From: Candidatus Poseidoniaceae archaeon
GTDB taxonomy: Archaea > Thermoplasmatota > Poseidoniia > Poseidoniales > Poseidoniaceae
Assembly: GCA_949373075.1 (NCBI GenBank)
Contig: CASIBX010000020.1
Coordinates: 1-40,824, forward strand
Length of the DNA: 40,824 nucleotides
Reading direction: 5' to 3'
The position numbers were made by a program, and so were the translations under genes. The stretch's first letter is position 1; every line of letters starts with the position of its first letter. Shown one piece after another: positions 24,307 to 33,389 of this stretch. A model generated the notes under the pieces. The model worked only from the letters and a program-made list of their open reading frames with translations, was not told the DNA's origin and did not search any database.

Positions 24307-24345
24307 TGAGCAAGTTGCCGACTTGACTCCCCTATTTAACCGCGC
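24307..24345 (-). promoter_or_regulatory. Promoter of the rpl11-rpl1-rpl10-rpl12 unit
   Basis: The TATA box GGTTAAATAGGGG (about 24329-24341, minus strand) is followed at fixed spacing by AAGTCGGCAA (24314-24323). The two core elements are almost identical in sequence and spacing to those upstream of eL15. The promoter lies in the 78-base gap between spt5 and rpl11, so the ribosomal genes can be transcribed separately from secE-spt5. The leader is about 35 bases. Confidence 0.75.
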
Positions 24346-24354
24346 CGTGCGCAA

Positions 24355-25293
24355 TCATTCGACTCTTTCGACGACACGAACGTGATCTCCGCGCATCTTG
24401 AGTGTCATTGGAATAGGCTGTTCGTACAACTCCATGCTGACTTCTTCCTTGGTTTCTGCGACACTAGTAACACGTGCCTTTTCTCCCTTGAATGCGCCAG
24501 TAACAATCTCTACGATACATCCGACTTCGATACCGCTGGTCACTGCCTTTGGTTCTAGGTATGGAAGGATATCTGCAAGAGGTGCTTCACCCGGAAGAAC
24601 GGTTTTAGCGTTCTTTAGTGGTGTTTGGTTTAGACCACGGCGAGCCTTAGGGTCACGGCCACCAGAGCGGCCAATCAACTTCTCTACATGGTGTAGAGCG
24701 CTTGATTCAACCATAACGTATCCTCTCATCCCTGTCGGGTGAAGAATGCCATAGACCTCATCTAAAATTGCTGACAAAGAACCTGAACCCATTAAGCGAG
24801 CTTGCATCTCATCAGCGACTCTCTTCTCTGAACCGATAGCGGTCTTTACGATGAATAGGTATGCTCCTACAGATCCGTACATGTCACGGAATAACTTCTC
24901 ACTGTTTTCCATATCTATATCGGAGAATACACACCAGCGAGGCTTGTTTGCTTCTCTGTCTTCCCATCCAATATTTCCTGGGTCAACCCAAGTTGATTCT
25001 GTGTAACGGCCTGAAGGGGTTACTTCCTTACTTGTGGAAACAACCAAACAAGGTGCGATGTCCTGTAAACGGCCACCAATATCAATTCCCAGAGCAGGTC
25101 CTGCACGGACATATTCTAAGTCTTCCAAAGGAATACCCGTACATTCTGCAACTCGGTTGAGAACATCTTCTTCACTATCCCCAATTCCATAAACTCCGTC
25201 CCAAAGGCCAGGAGAGTCAGAATCAGACTTAGAGCGGCGGAGTAGTAGTAATTCCTCTTCATGGCGAACAAATGCGATAAATGCGTCAGTCAT
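24355..25293 (-). CDS. spt5: Transcription elongation factor Spt5/NusG with an N-terminal degenerate Nudix domain
   Basis: Spt5 binds the RNA polymerase clamp and promotes processivity. The C-terminal part is standard: an NGN domain (about residues 143-250, starting AYLFIVKTAIGSEKRVADEM and including GYVMVESSALHHVEKLI) and a KOW domain (about 255-311, GIEVGCIVEIVTGAFKGEKA). Archaeal Spt5 normally ends there at about 150 residues; this protein has 312. The extra N-terminal 110 residues look like a Nudix fold: FIAFVRHEEELLLLRRSKSD, PGLWDGVYGIGDSEEDVLNR, then VAECTGI, and later TESTWVDPGNIG. The Nudix box has lost its metal-binding glutamates (R-V-A-E-C-T-G where R-E-U-x-E-E-x-G is expected), so it is probably not catalytic. 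ATG 25293 follows GGAGG, 16 bases after the secE stop. Confidence 0.92.
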   Translation of the reverse strand: MTDAFIAFVRHEEELLLLRRSKSDSDSPGLWDGVYGIGDSEEDVLNRVAECTGIPLEDLEYVRAGPALGIDIGGRLQDIAPCLVVSTSKEVTPSGRYTESTWVDPGNIGWEDREANKPRWCVFSDIDMENSEKLFRDMYGSVGAYLFIVKTAIGSEKRVADEMQARLMGSGSLSAILDEVYGILHPTGMRGYVMVESSALHHVEKLIGRSGGRDPKARRGLNQTPLKNAKTVLPGEAPLADILPYLEPKAVTSGIEVGCIVEIVTGAFKGEKARVTSVAETKEEVSMELYEQPIPMTLKMRGDHVRVVERVE

Positions 25294-25309
25294 ATTAATT
25301 CCTCCAATA

Positions 25310-25576
25310 TCAAATTCCGAATACATCGTGAATGATCCACGGAATGAAGTTGTCCATTAGTACCAGCATTACAAACCCGATGAAACCAAGAACGAATAGT
25401 CCGATTCCACAAATAATTGAAGTTTGTTTGAATTCCTGTGGCGTAGGTTTGCGAGCCATACGAATAATACGAGCCCAACTACCGCGAGATATTTTGCGGA
25501 ATTGCGCTTCAATAGCGTCTTGCTTGTCCTGTACCTTATCCTCAAAAGAGCGGGTCTGGTCATTATCATCTGACAT
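25310..25576 (-). CDS. secE: Preprotein translocase subunit SecE (Sec61 gamma)
   Basis: Clamps the SecY channel halves together. This 88-residue protein has the archaeal SecE layout: a charged amphipathic region with IIRMARKPTPQEFKQTSIIC, then one transmembrane helix (GIGLFVLGFIGFVMLVLM) and a short end. About 25 acidic residues precede the helix. ATG 25576 follows GAGGTG. The secE-spt5-rpl11-rpl1-rpl10-rpl12 order is conserved in archaea, which supports the call. Confidence 0.94.
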   Translation of the reverse strand: MSDDNDQTRSFEDKVQDKQDAIEAQFRKISRGSWARIIRMARKPTPQEFKQTSIICGIGLFVLGFIGFVMLVLMDNFIPWIIHDVFGI

Positions 25577-25592
25577 GGTTTCACCTCAGTAG

Positions 25593-25632
25593 TGTCATGG
25601 CGACTTATGGCCCTCATTTAACCCCAACGGCG
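25593..25632 (-). promoter_or_regulatory. Promoter of secE-spt5
   Basis: A TATA box (GGTTAAATGAGGG on the minus strand, about 25611-25623) is followed at the same spacing as in the ribosomal promoters by AAGTCGCCAT. It is the most divergent of the four similar promoters in this window. The divergent dnaJ-like gene starts at 25688, so both promoters share the interval 25577-25687. Confidence 0.65.
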
Positions 25633-25687
25633 CGAACAGGCCCCGTTTATCGACTGATTCAAAGCAGACCCTTGTCTCGATGGTACC

Positions 25688-26551
25688 ATGGCGGAGCGAG
25701 ACCCATATCAGGTTCTCGGTGTATCACGAGGAGCCAGTGATGCTGAAATCAAGAAGGCTTTTCGCAAACTTGCTCGCCAATATCACCCGGACCGAAATGA
25801 TGGCGCACCCGCCGCAGAGTCCCGTTTCAAAGAAGTTCAAGCCGCATACGATTCCATCGGTACAGCCGAGGCCCGCCGCAAGAATGAGCAAGAGCAAATG
25901 TTCGGAGCCGGAGGAAGAAATCCATTCGGCGGAAGAGGCGGCATGGGCGGCATGGGAGGTATGGAAGATGTCATGTCACAGATGTTCGGCAAAAGTATGG
26001 CCGGCGGACAAAGAAGACAGCCTGGACCTCGCCCCCCTCAAGAAAGGGGACAGAATGCTAACTCTTGGCTAGACCTCACCCGCGAAGAAGCCGCAAAAGG
26101 GGGTTCTTTCAATCTCACATACACCCAACTGATACCGGGCACTCACGGTAGTATCGATAAAAATCGTCGTACATTGAGTGTCAAAGTTACAGCAGGAACT
26201 AACCATGGAAAGGAAATCCGTGTCAAGAATCAGGGCCATGGACACCCACAAGGAACCAACGGAGACTTAATTGTAAATATCCGAATCGACCCTGGAGAAG
26301 GTTGCAGATGGGACGGAAATAGAATTGTGAAAGAAGTGGAAGTCGAATACTCAACATTAGTTCTTGGAGGAAAGGTCACTGTAACTCTACCTTCAGGAGT
26401 AAAGGGGAAAATCACAATCCCTCCACTATCCCAAGTAGGGGACCGTCAAAGGGTCAAAGACTTGGATATTGAATTTATTCTAATGGAAATAGAAAGTCTG
26501 GATGATTCTCAAAAAGATGCTCTTGGAGCATTGAAGGACGTGGGTCTTTGA
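25688..26551 (+). CDS. DnaJ-family co-chaperone (zinc-finger-less type)
   Basis: Stimulates Hsp70 ATPase and binds unfolded clients. The J domain (residues 1-70) contains [20 protein letters not shown] and the essential HPD in [12 protein letters not shown] Gly/Met-rich linker follows ([12 protein letters not shown]). The C-terminal substrate-binding domains include [20 protein letters not shown] and [14 protein letters not shown]. There is no CxxCxGxG zinc-finger region, so this is a type II (CbpA/Hdj1-like) protein of 287 residues. Its stop overlaps the TTG start of the RNB exoribonuclease gene by four bases, so the two are translationally coupled. Confidence 0.93.
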   Translation: MAERDPYQVLGVSRGASDAEIKKAFRKLARQYHPDRNDGAPAAESRFKEVQAAYDSIGTAEARRKNEQEQMFGAGGRNPFGGRGGMGGMGGMEDVMSQMFGKSMAGGQRRQPGPRPPQERGQNANSWLDLTREEAAKGGSFNLTYTQLIPGTHGSIDKNRRTLSVKVTAGTNHGKEIRVKNQGHGHPQGTNGDLIVNIRIDPGEGCRWDGNRIVKEVEVEYSTLVLGGKVTVTLPSGVKGKITIPPLSQVGDRQRVKDLDIEFILMEIESLDDSQKDALGALKDVGL

Positions 26552-28626
26552 AGAAGAGAAAGGGAAGAGAAAGCCCACCTGAAGAACGTCTTTACAGAAG
26601 ACTTCTATCGCATGGCCTAGAAAAAAACCTATCACTAGAATTAGTATTGGAAACAATTCGAGCAAAAGAATCCAATCTAAAGATGAATGAAAAGCAACTA
26701 AAGTCACAAATCCAAGAGACAATCGTTCATGCCTGCCGAAAAGGCGAATTGTTTATTGGAGATTCAAACCAATTTGATTTACGTTCCAAGGAAGAGCGTG
26801 TGCTTATCGAAGAAGCGGTGCGCAAAGCACAACATCAAGTCGACGAAAAGGCGATGCTTGCGATTCTGCGAGGTGAAAATTTACCGGATGAGTTCACATT
26901 ACTTGAGGGTGAAGTTCTGCGTACTTACCTCGGCTTTGAGATGGTAAAGCAACTGGAAAAGACCGCCAAAAAAGAATCTGAGTTACGATTCCCTGACCCT
27001 TTGGTTTCTATGGCCTGGTTAATGCGAGAACATTTCACTCCTGAAGAGCTGCTAGATGCGAGATTAGCATATCGAAGAAAAATGGGAATCAATCCATTCC
27101 CTAGAGAATATAGGGAAGATCTGATTCAATTTGCAGAGAAATTACCTAATCCTGAACTTAGTGACGACAGGGTCGATTTACGGCATATTCCTTTCGTGAC
27201 CATAGACCCCCCAGATGCTAGAGATTTTGACGATGCTGTATGTCTAATCGACAACACGTTATGGGTAGCGATTGCAGATGTTGCACACTACGTTAAACCT
27301 GACACTGCGCTTGACAGGTATGCTAGAGAAAGGGCTACAAGCGTGTACCTTCCACATTGTGTTTTACCGATGTTGCCTCCTAAATTGGCAGATGACCTTT
27401 GCTCGCTAAGAGATGATGCGGACAGATTTGCCATGGTGATGGAAATGAAAATTGAGGAAGACAAAGTAGTATCCTCGAAAGCCCATCAAGCCCTAATTCG
27501 AGTTAAAGAAAACCTGTCCTATAATGACGTAATAGAAGGTAGCCTATTCCCTGAAATGATGAGTTTGTCTAAAAAAATGCGAGCTAGAAGAATCGGTTTA
27601 GATATCGCAGGTGCTGAAAGACGCCCCAGAATAAATGGGAAGGAAATAAGCCTAGAAGTCAAATGGCCAAATGATGCTACGGAAATGATTGAGGCTTTCA
27701 TGGTTGCAACCAATGAAGCGGTGGGCCACCTGCTCGGCTCACTGGATGCTGCACTTCCTTGGAGATGCCATTCACCACCAGATAGCCCTGAAGTAGAGTC
27801 TCTAAATGCAAAATTAGAGTCCTTAGGAATAGAGATTGAATTACCAATGCCATCTCATAGGAAAACAGGAGAGTCAGCCAGTGATGAAACAATGAATCTA
27901 CTTTCGGCTTGGGCTGATGCAGGTTTATCCTTTGATAATGAAATTGAAGAGGAAGAAGATGATGAGAATTACCTTTCAAGCGTCGTAGATTCTGATGCTA
28001 GAGGAGAGATGCTACAAGCCTTAAGAGACGCACAGTCGTCTGCTTCTAATCTATCGGAAGTTAAGCGACGAGTGGTAGACCAAGGTTTGTTTCAGTTGAT
28101 GCAGCGAGCAATATACAGTGAAGAAAACCTCGGGCATTTTGGATTAGATCTAGATGCCTATGTTCACTTTACTTCACCTATTCGAAGATATCCAGATTTG
28201 GTAGTTCACCGCCAACTGAAGTCTCACTTAAGAAATCAAGATTGGAGGCATAATCCTGAAGAGGTCGAAGAAATATCTACTCATTGTTCTATGCGCTCAA
28301 CCCAGGCTAAGAAATTAGAGTGGGAGTTAGTTGCAAGCGTCTGTAATATGCATCTAGCAAATTCTGAAGATTCGTCGACTTGGAAGGCAAGAGTGGTCGG
28401 ACTTAGAAGTCCGTGGATTTACCTCGACCTCGAGGATGATGGTTCATTTGAAGGCCGAATGCACCTAAGTCAATTAGGCGGTAAAGAACGCCTAATGGTG
28501 GACTTATTTGGACTCAAAGTCGAAAGAGAAGACGGTAGTACAGTGCTTGAATTAGGCCAAAGATTTGAATGCAGATTAAGAGGATTAGATATCTGGTCAG
28601 GCACGCTAGACCTTGCGCCTATTTAG
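26548..28626 (+). CDS. RNase II/R-family 3'-5' exoribonuclease (RNB domain)
   Basis: Degrades RNA hydrolytically from the 3' end. The RNB catalytic core begins near residue 215: [14 protein letters not shown] holds the four metal-binding aspartates, followed by [31 protein letters not shown], and later [20 protein letters not shown]. An S1-like RNA-binding domain closes the protein (about 610-692, [17 protein letters not shown]). The N-terminal 200 residues are helical and charged rather than clear cold-shock domains. An Asp/Glu insertion ([12 protein letters not shown]) interrupts the core. It starts with TTG at 26548 within the dnaJ-like stop (TTGA). RNB enzymes are widespread in bacteria and eukaryotes and patchy in archaea. 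Confidence 0.92.
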   Translation: MKKRKGRESPPEERLYRRLLSHGLEKNLSLELVLETIRAKESNLKMNEKQLKSQIQETIVHACRKGELFIGDSNQFDLRSKEERVLIEEAVRKAQHQVDEKAMLAILRGENLPDEFTLLEGEVLRTYLGFEMVKQLEKTAKKESELRFPDPLVSMAWLMREHFTPEELLDARLAYRRKMGINPFPREYREDLIQFAEKLPNPELSDDRVDLRHIPFVTIDPPDARDFDDAVCLIDNTLWVAIADVAHYVKPDTALDRYARERATSVYLPHCVLPMLPPKLADDLCSLRDDADRFAMVMEMKIEEDKVVSSKAHQALIRVKENLSYNDVIEGSLFPEMMSLSKKMRARRIGLDIAGAERRPRINGKEISLEVKWPNDATEMIEAFMVATNEAVGHLLGSLDAALPWRCHSPPDSPEVESLNAKLESLGIEIELPMPSHRKTGESASDETMNLLSAWADAGLSFDNEIEEEEDDENYLSSVVDSDARGEMLQALRDAQSSASNLSEVKRRVVDQGLFQLMQRAIYSEENLGHFGLDLDAYVHFTSPIRRYPDLVVHRQLKSHLRNQDWRHNPEEVEEISTHCSMRSTQAKKLEWELVASVCNMHLANSEDSSTWKARVVGLRSPWIYLDLEDDGSFEGRMHLSQLGGKERLMVDLFGLKVEREDGSTVLELGQRFECRLRGLDIWSGTLDLAPI

Positions 28627-28660
28627 ATAAAATCAGGCGTAGTAATTCGTTTAAGATAGA

Positions 28661-28744
28661 TGCGGGGGGCAGGATTCGAACCTGCGAATCAATAAGAAAT
28701 GGGACCTAAACCCACCGCCGTTGACCAAGCTGGGCGACCCCCGC
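28661..28744 (-). tRNA. tRNA-Leu (TAG)
   Basis: The minus strand folds as a class II tRNA. The acceptor GCGGGGG pairs with CCCCCGC, the D arm contains CCCAGCTTGGTCAACGGC, the anticodon stem GTGGG/CCCAT encloses TTTAGGT with anticodon TAG, a long variable arm follows, and the T arm is GCAGG-TTCGAAT-CCTGC. The discriminator base is A. Unlike tRNA-Tyr in this window, CCA is not encoded. No intron. A TATA-like GTTGTATTCAT about 30 bases upstream (near 28771-28781) may be its promoter. Confidence 0.93.
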
Positions 28745-28813
28745 CCAAACCTGCGTCGCATATCTCCCACATGAATACAACTGTTCAATAACAAGAAGAT
28801 TAGCCCGTAAACA

Positions 28814-31800
28814 ATGGCTGACTTTGACGCGTTCTCAAAGGTCTTGGTCTCAAACCGTAGAAAGGTACACATAGCCGTATTTATTTTGACGATTTTCATG
28901 ATCCCGGGTGCTTTGAAAGCACTTGAGCCAATCGACATGGAATCATACGACATGGAATCTCCTGAATTAACAGCAGAGCGTATGATAAATGAAGAATTCA
29001 CTACTACTGAGATAATTCTAGGGTTCGTTGTGAATGTAAGAGACCCTGCCATGGTAGGTTCTAATCCAGTCCCAGTGCCAACTTTAGAAGATGGTACGCC
29101 CGACTGGTCAGGCTTCGCAAAAGCAGCTGAGGCTATTGATGCAGGGGAAGAATGGGTAGGGATAACTGCGACCTCAGGTGGCATTCTAAATCTCACAATT
29201 TTACGTGAAATCGATGCTAAGCACGACATCATTTACAATCATGAATTAGGCAATTACATGAAGCCCTTCATCAACGATGTAACTGGACTTCAAACTGCAG
29301 GTGTAATGAGTCTAGCAGATATTTTTCGAGGATTCATGGCGAATGAATCAGTCCTTACAAAACCAAAGTTAACGCTATCAGGAAGCGAGCCTGCTCAAAC
29401 AAATTGGTATGATTGCGGATTACTAGATTGTCTGGAGTTTGATGATGAAAATGTTTCACAGGCCCACATAGATCTCGCTGCGGTAAGAATGGCTTCAGCC
29501 AATGGTTCAGCCTTCCTAAGGTGGCTTTCTCTTGACAGAGGGTTTGTCGCAGCAAACGAAAACGCAGGAATTGTTGGTGGCCCAATTGGTGGGGTATTAC
29601 AAGAGGACGGTTCATGGAAAGATGCACGGCCAGGACCTGGCCGTTGGTCTGCTTCCGCTTCATGGCTATTGGTTCAACTCGATAGAGCAGCACTGATAGA
29701 AGCAGGTTGGACCAATGTTTGGAAAGATGCACATTCAGAAAAGAAAATCTCTTACGATGATGAAGGTTTCAAAATCGGAGGATATCGCCTAAGTGGTACT
29801 GAACTAATTCTAAGTCCTCCAAACTATACCTCAGAATACTGTTTAACCCTAGAGTCTCCATGTTCCATTGAATGGTCTGTCATGCACCTTGAAGGTCAAG
29901 TTCGAAGTCATGACAACAATTCCTTGACATTGCTGGTCGGACAAGCGGTAAATGTAGAAGTAAATCGAGAATTACAGAACTCTGGCGGCTTAGTTTTCGG
30001 CATGGGCTTCGTAATCCTAATTCTCCTGTACGCCTCCCTTAGAAGATGGTCTGATGTTGCAATTGTATCGATGGCACTGGGCGGAGCGCTGTTGTGGATG
30101 CAAGGATTCATCGGTCACGCCTCCACGATGTTTGGTTGGCTTGGTTTAGATATCATTTCCCGCTCGCAATTCTCAAATCTCCTCCCTATACTAGTTCTAG
30201 CATTAGGGATTGATGATTCTTTACACGCTCTTCACCGTTACAAAGAAGAGAGAACTTTAGGTCGCTCATCGATTACTTCAGGAGAGATTACTGTCAGAAG
30301 AGTGGGTAGAGCAATCATGCTAACCAGTCTTACTACTATGGCAGCATTTGCAGCAAATCTATTCAGCGATGTTGCCGCTTTGAGGTCATTCGGAATTGAA
30401 GCAGCCCTAGGAGTATTAGCCGCCTTCCTTCTCACCGGATTGTGGGCACCTCTAGTTCGTGTTTCATTCGATGAGTGGATGGCTAAAAGAGGCAAGGATA
30501 CGGTTCCACCCGCTAATGAAAATCTTGCAAGAAAACAGTTACTACAACGGGTGGCTGTTAGTTCTGGAACTGGGAAGCGTCCGATTGTAATCGCTGCACT
30601 GTGTATACTTCTAACCTTACCAGCAGCTTGGGGAATGATGCAACTTGAGGGAGACTTCGCGGTGGATGATTTCTTGGATGAGGATTCTGATTTCGCCATT
30701 GGAGTAGGTATAGTCAACGAAAGATTCTCTGATGAAGGAGAGCCTGCAATGTTACTACTCGAAGGAGATGTCGCAGACCCTGATGTTTTTGCGGCACTAG
30801 ATGAGTTCAGAATGAACGCTGATGAAAAGACAGAAGGGGTCAAAGACAAAATGACTAGACAACCTGATGGAAAGGTAGGTATTCTGGCGATCGATGAGTT
30901 CGTTAAAGCGGCTGTAGCATCCATGATTTCAGAACCTCAGGTATTCTGGGACCATGGATTCAATGAATCAGGATGTTCGACTAAAGGAGTATTAGGTGCT
31001 GCAAATCTAAGCGATAGAGATTGTATTGTTTTCTTCTACGGAGTTCTAACTCTTGATGGAATACCAGGCACTGAAGTGCCTTCATCTTTGATGGATTTGT
31101 ATATTGCACCTAGTGAAAGACCTGACCCTGAAAGAGTCTGGTTGTCGATGGATGGCGAACCAATAACATATGATTTGATGATTATCAGATTTGGAATAAC
31201 TTCACCCGAAGATTTCCCTTCGATGGGACCTGGATTAGAAGAGATGAAGAGAGACCTTGGACCTCTGCTAAATCTTTCATCTGGAACGTGGGAAGTATCA
31301 GGAGATAGTGAAGAAGACAAGCCCCTCACTTGGGTAATGCTAACCGGGAAGCCGATTACAAGATTTGTCGCCAGTGACAAGATGCAATCTGAAATGCAAT
31401 CATCGTTGTTCCTAGGTTCGTTATTTGTTTTGATTACCCTGTCAATCGGATTCCGCTCTGTTAAGCAGGCAATGATCTCACTTGCTCCAATTCTACTGGT
31501 CGTCGTTTGGCTATATGGCCTGATATTTGCCCTTGGGTATTCTCTAAATATCGTCACTGTCACTATTGCTACAATATCTCTGGGAGTTGGTATTGATTAT
31601 TGCATACACGTTACCGAACGGTATCGCGAAGGCAGGGAAAAAGGAGAAAATCATCGCCAAGCATTGCAAGGTGTCGGTGGAGCATGCGCTCTAGCATTGG
31701 TCGGTTCTGCGGTTTCAGATGTCGCTGGATTCTCAATTATTGCAACTTCTTCGATGGGTCTGTTCAATACATTCGGTCTATTCTCCGCCATGATGATCAT

Positions 31801-31885
31801 GCTATCACTAATCGCTTCAATGGTCATTACAACCGCAGCTCTTGGGATGATTGAGCCCAAACCCAAGTCTACTCAAGAAGAGTGA
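28814..31885 (+). CDS. RND superfamily (MMPL-like) membrane exporter
   Basis: A 1023-residue transporter with the RND two-fold repeat. One helix lies near the N-terminus (IAVFILTIFMIPGALKAL), followed by a large extracytoplasmic loop with four Cys. A five- to six-helix block begins near residue 395 (GGLVFGMGFVILILLYAS) and contains LPILVLALGIDDSLHALHRY. A second large loop follows, then a second block near residue 860 (SSLFLGSLFVLITLSIGF) with TIATISLGVGIDYCIHVTER. The paired G-x-G/L-x-x-D motifs in the two helix-4 equivalents are the proton-relay type. It resembles archaeal MMPL/HpnN-like proteins thought to export lipids or large hydrophobic molecules. Substrate unknown. Its stop abuts the convergent corA. 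Confidence 0.9.
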   Translation: MADFDAFSKVLVSNRRKVHIAVFILTIFMIPGALKALEPIDMESYDMESPELTAERMINEEFTTTEIILGFVVNVRDPAMVGSNPVPVPTLEDGTPDWSGFAKAAEAIDAGEEWVGITATSGGILNLTILREIDAKHDIIYNHELGNYMKPFINDVTGLQTAGVMSLADIFRGFMANESVLTKPKLTLSGSEPAQTNWYDCGLLDCLEFDDENVSQAHIDLAAVRMASANGSAFLRWLSLDRGFVAANENAGIVGGPIGGVLQEDGSWKDARPGPGRWSASASWLLVQLDRAALIEAGWTNVWKDAHSEKKISYDDEGFKIGGYRLSGTELILSPPNYTSEYCLTLESPCSIEWSVMHLEGQVRSHDNNSLTLLVGQAVNVEVNRELQNSGGLVFGMGFVILILLYASLRRWSDVAIVSMALGGALLWMQGFIGHASTMFGWLGLDIISRSQFSNLLPILVLALGIDDSLHALHRYKEERTLGRSSITSGEITVRRVGRAIMLTSLTTMAAFAANLFSDVAALRSFGIEAALGVLAAFLLTGLWAPLVRVSFDEWMAKRGKDTVPPANENLARKQLLQRVAVSSGTGKRPIVIAALCILLTLPAAWGMMQLEGDFAVDDFLDEDSDFAIGVGIVNERFSDEGEPAMLLLEGDVADPDVFAALDEFRMNADEKTEGVKDKMTRQPDGKVGILAIDEFVKAAVASMISEPQVFWDHGFNESGCSTKGVLGAANLSDRDCIVFFYGVLTLDGIPGTEVPSSLMDLYIAPSERPDPERVWLSMDGEPITYDLMIIRFGITSPEDFPSMGPGLEEMKRDLGPLLNLSSGTWEVSGDSEEDKPLTWVMLTGKPITRFVASDKMQSEMQSSLFLGSLFVLITLSIGFRSVKQAMISLAPILLVVVWLYGLIFALGYSLNIVTVTIATISLGVGIDYCIHVTERYREGREKGENHRQALQGVGGACALALVGSAVSDVAGFSIIATSSMGLFNTFGLFSAMMIMLSLIASMVITTAALGMIEPKPKSTQEE

Positions 31886-32882
31886 TTAAATCCAACTTTT
31901 CTTACGGAACCAACTCAGCATTGTAATGCTGAAGAGAGACATTCCAGCCATTATAGTCCAGAAACCACCTAACTCATCGAGTTCGGCTGGAAGTTGTGTA
32001 TTCATCCCAAATATCCCTGCTATCAAAGTTAGAGGTAGCATTATTGCACCAATTATTGTTAGAGTAGTCATTACTTCAGTAAGTTTAGCATTGGAACGTG
32101 CTAAATCCATACTCACGTGTGAAAGGTAGGTATCTCTGGTGCTGGTAGCACCTGCTGAATATGCAGAACATCGCTTAACCAGAGCATTTGCAAGTTGTTG
32201 CAAATCGGTAAAGAAAGCAAGTGATGATTCGTTAATCAATCGCTCACCTGGTTTCAACAATCGCAGACATGCAGATTGAAGAGATTCTATCGATTTTGAT
32301 GCTTCACGCAATAGCCTCTTCAAATCGTGAAGCCCTTCCAGTAACCCTTCATAAGATGTAGACGGGTCAAAAACTCTGTACTCTAAATCATCAAGTTTAT
32401 TCGAATACTCTGACAGAATAGGTGTCCAATCATCAGCAATTGAATCCAATAATTCGTACAGTAAGAAATCAACACCAATTGCAACTTCATCGTCATCCGC
32501 CGTCTTCAGACGCCGGCGGAAAACGTCCAGGGCAGGAATCCGAGTTCCCCTAACTGTGATCATCAAATCGCCACTGAAGAATAATAGCAAACCCGGTTCA
32601 GTGTCTAAGCCGGTTATCAGCATCACGAGCACGCACAACGATGAACCGGTGACTCTGGAAATCTCTGAACCGTATCGCGTGCGTGGCCGAAAATATCCTC
32701 GACTGCCAACTCGTCAATCCCGATATTCTCCAAGCCATTGCTTGACCTCATCATCGGGCTTCAGGATGTCGAGCCAGGCTGACTACCTTTGCCCTCCACC
32801 CACTTCGTCGAGGCCGTCAAGAGTGAACTCCGAAGAGGCGATTACGCCCGCAGCCAGTAGTCTGTAATCGGAATTCGGCCAT
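31886..32882 (-). CDS. corA: CorA-type divalent metal transporter, N-terminal part broken by frameshifts
   Basis: Mg2+/Co2+ channel of the CorA/ZntB family. The intact frame (32638-31886) has the long coiled region (LDDLEYRVFDPSTSYEGLLE), helix 1 with LTLIAGIFGMNTQLP including the GMN selectivity motif, and a second helix ending in lysines. The expected N-terminal domain lies upstream but scattered over frames: WVEGKGSQ, then AWLDILKPDDEVKQWL, then ENIGIDELAVEDIFGHARDT, then HRFIVVRA, then the intact TGLDTEPGLLLFF. At least four small indels between about 32640 and 32830 are needed to rebuild it. An ATG at 32882 (MAEFRLQTTG) is the probable start, giving about 330 codons, normal for CorA. Confidence 0.82.
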
Positions 32883-32923
32883 GATACTGCCCTTTACCTG
32901 TCACCCATATGCGGTTTTGGTAA

Positions 32924-33082
32924 CTACTCGGACTCATCCAAACGGTTTCGATGGCGAATACCGCTCATCACATGTCTGTCTTCAACTTCAGCAAGTTTAG
33001 ACTTTAATCGCCATGATAAAAACCGCACTGCTACAACAACTCCAATAATATTCAGAGCCCAAACCCAAATCGGTATCGCCAT
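32924..33082 (-). CDS. Tiny membrane protein (52 residues)
   Basis: The reading frame is MAIPIWVWALNIIGVVVAV followed by RFLSWRLKSKLAEVEDRHVM and a basic end RHRNRLDESE. It has one transmembrane helix and a short charged helical tail. Support for coding: ATG 33082 has a strong GAGGTG site six bases upstream, and that site overlaps the stop of the ferredoxin gene (TTTGAGGTG), as at other gene junctions here. Function unknown. Confidence 0.65.
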   Translation of the reverse strand: MAIPIWVWALNIIGVVVAVRFLSWRLKSKLAEVEDRHVMSGIRHRNRLDESE

Positions 33083-33091
33083 TTTTTCACC

Positions 33092-33379
33092 TCAAAGTGG
33101 CGGTAAGATGTCGATTTCAACATCTCCGGATGGAATTCCTATACATCCAAGTCTCGCACCTTCCTCGACAATCTCCTCGTCTAGGCCGGGTGTAAGAGGT
33201 TCAGGAATTGAGACTTCGCCTGAAATAAGAGTAACCATACAAGAACCGCAATTACCACTAGTGCAATTGGTTGGGATTTCTACATTAGCAGCATACGCAT
33301 GCTCAACAAGTGATTTGCCTTCAATCTCTTTGGTCTGGCCTAATAGTTTGGAGCCGCGAAGGAAACGGATAAGCCCCAT
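33092..33379 (-). CDS. [2Fe-2S] ferredoxin, plant/XylA type
   Basis: Small electron carrier of 95 residues. The cluster ligands are in PTNCTSGNCGSCMVTL and, later, RLGCIG: the C-x4-[CG]-x2-C ... C pattern of plant-type [2Fe-2S] ferredoxins, with four cysteines. ATG 33379 is preferred over GTG 33388, because AGGTG is six bases upstream of it. The ribosome binding site overlaps the stop of the preceding gene (GACAGGTGAGGTG). Redox partner is not visible in the window. Confidence 0.9.
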   Translation of the reverse strand: MGLIRFLRGSKLLGQTKEIEGKSLVEHAYAANVEIPTNCTSGNCGSCMVTLISGEVSIPEPLTPGLDEEIVEEGARLGCIGIPSGDVEIDILPPL

Positions 33380-33389
33380 AGGACACACC

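Noticed and set aside
24277-24354. Missing N-terminal half of uL11 hidden by a frameshift upstream
   Set aside because: The 78 bases before the ATG contain a promoter, leader and ribosome binding site; they cannot encode the roughly 65 missing residues in any frame, and spt5 lies immediately beyond.
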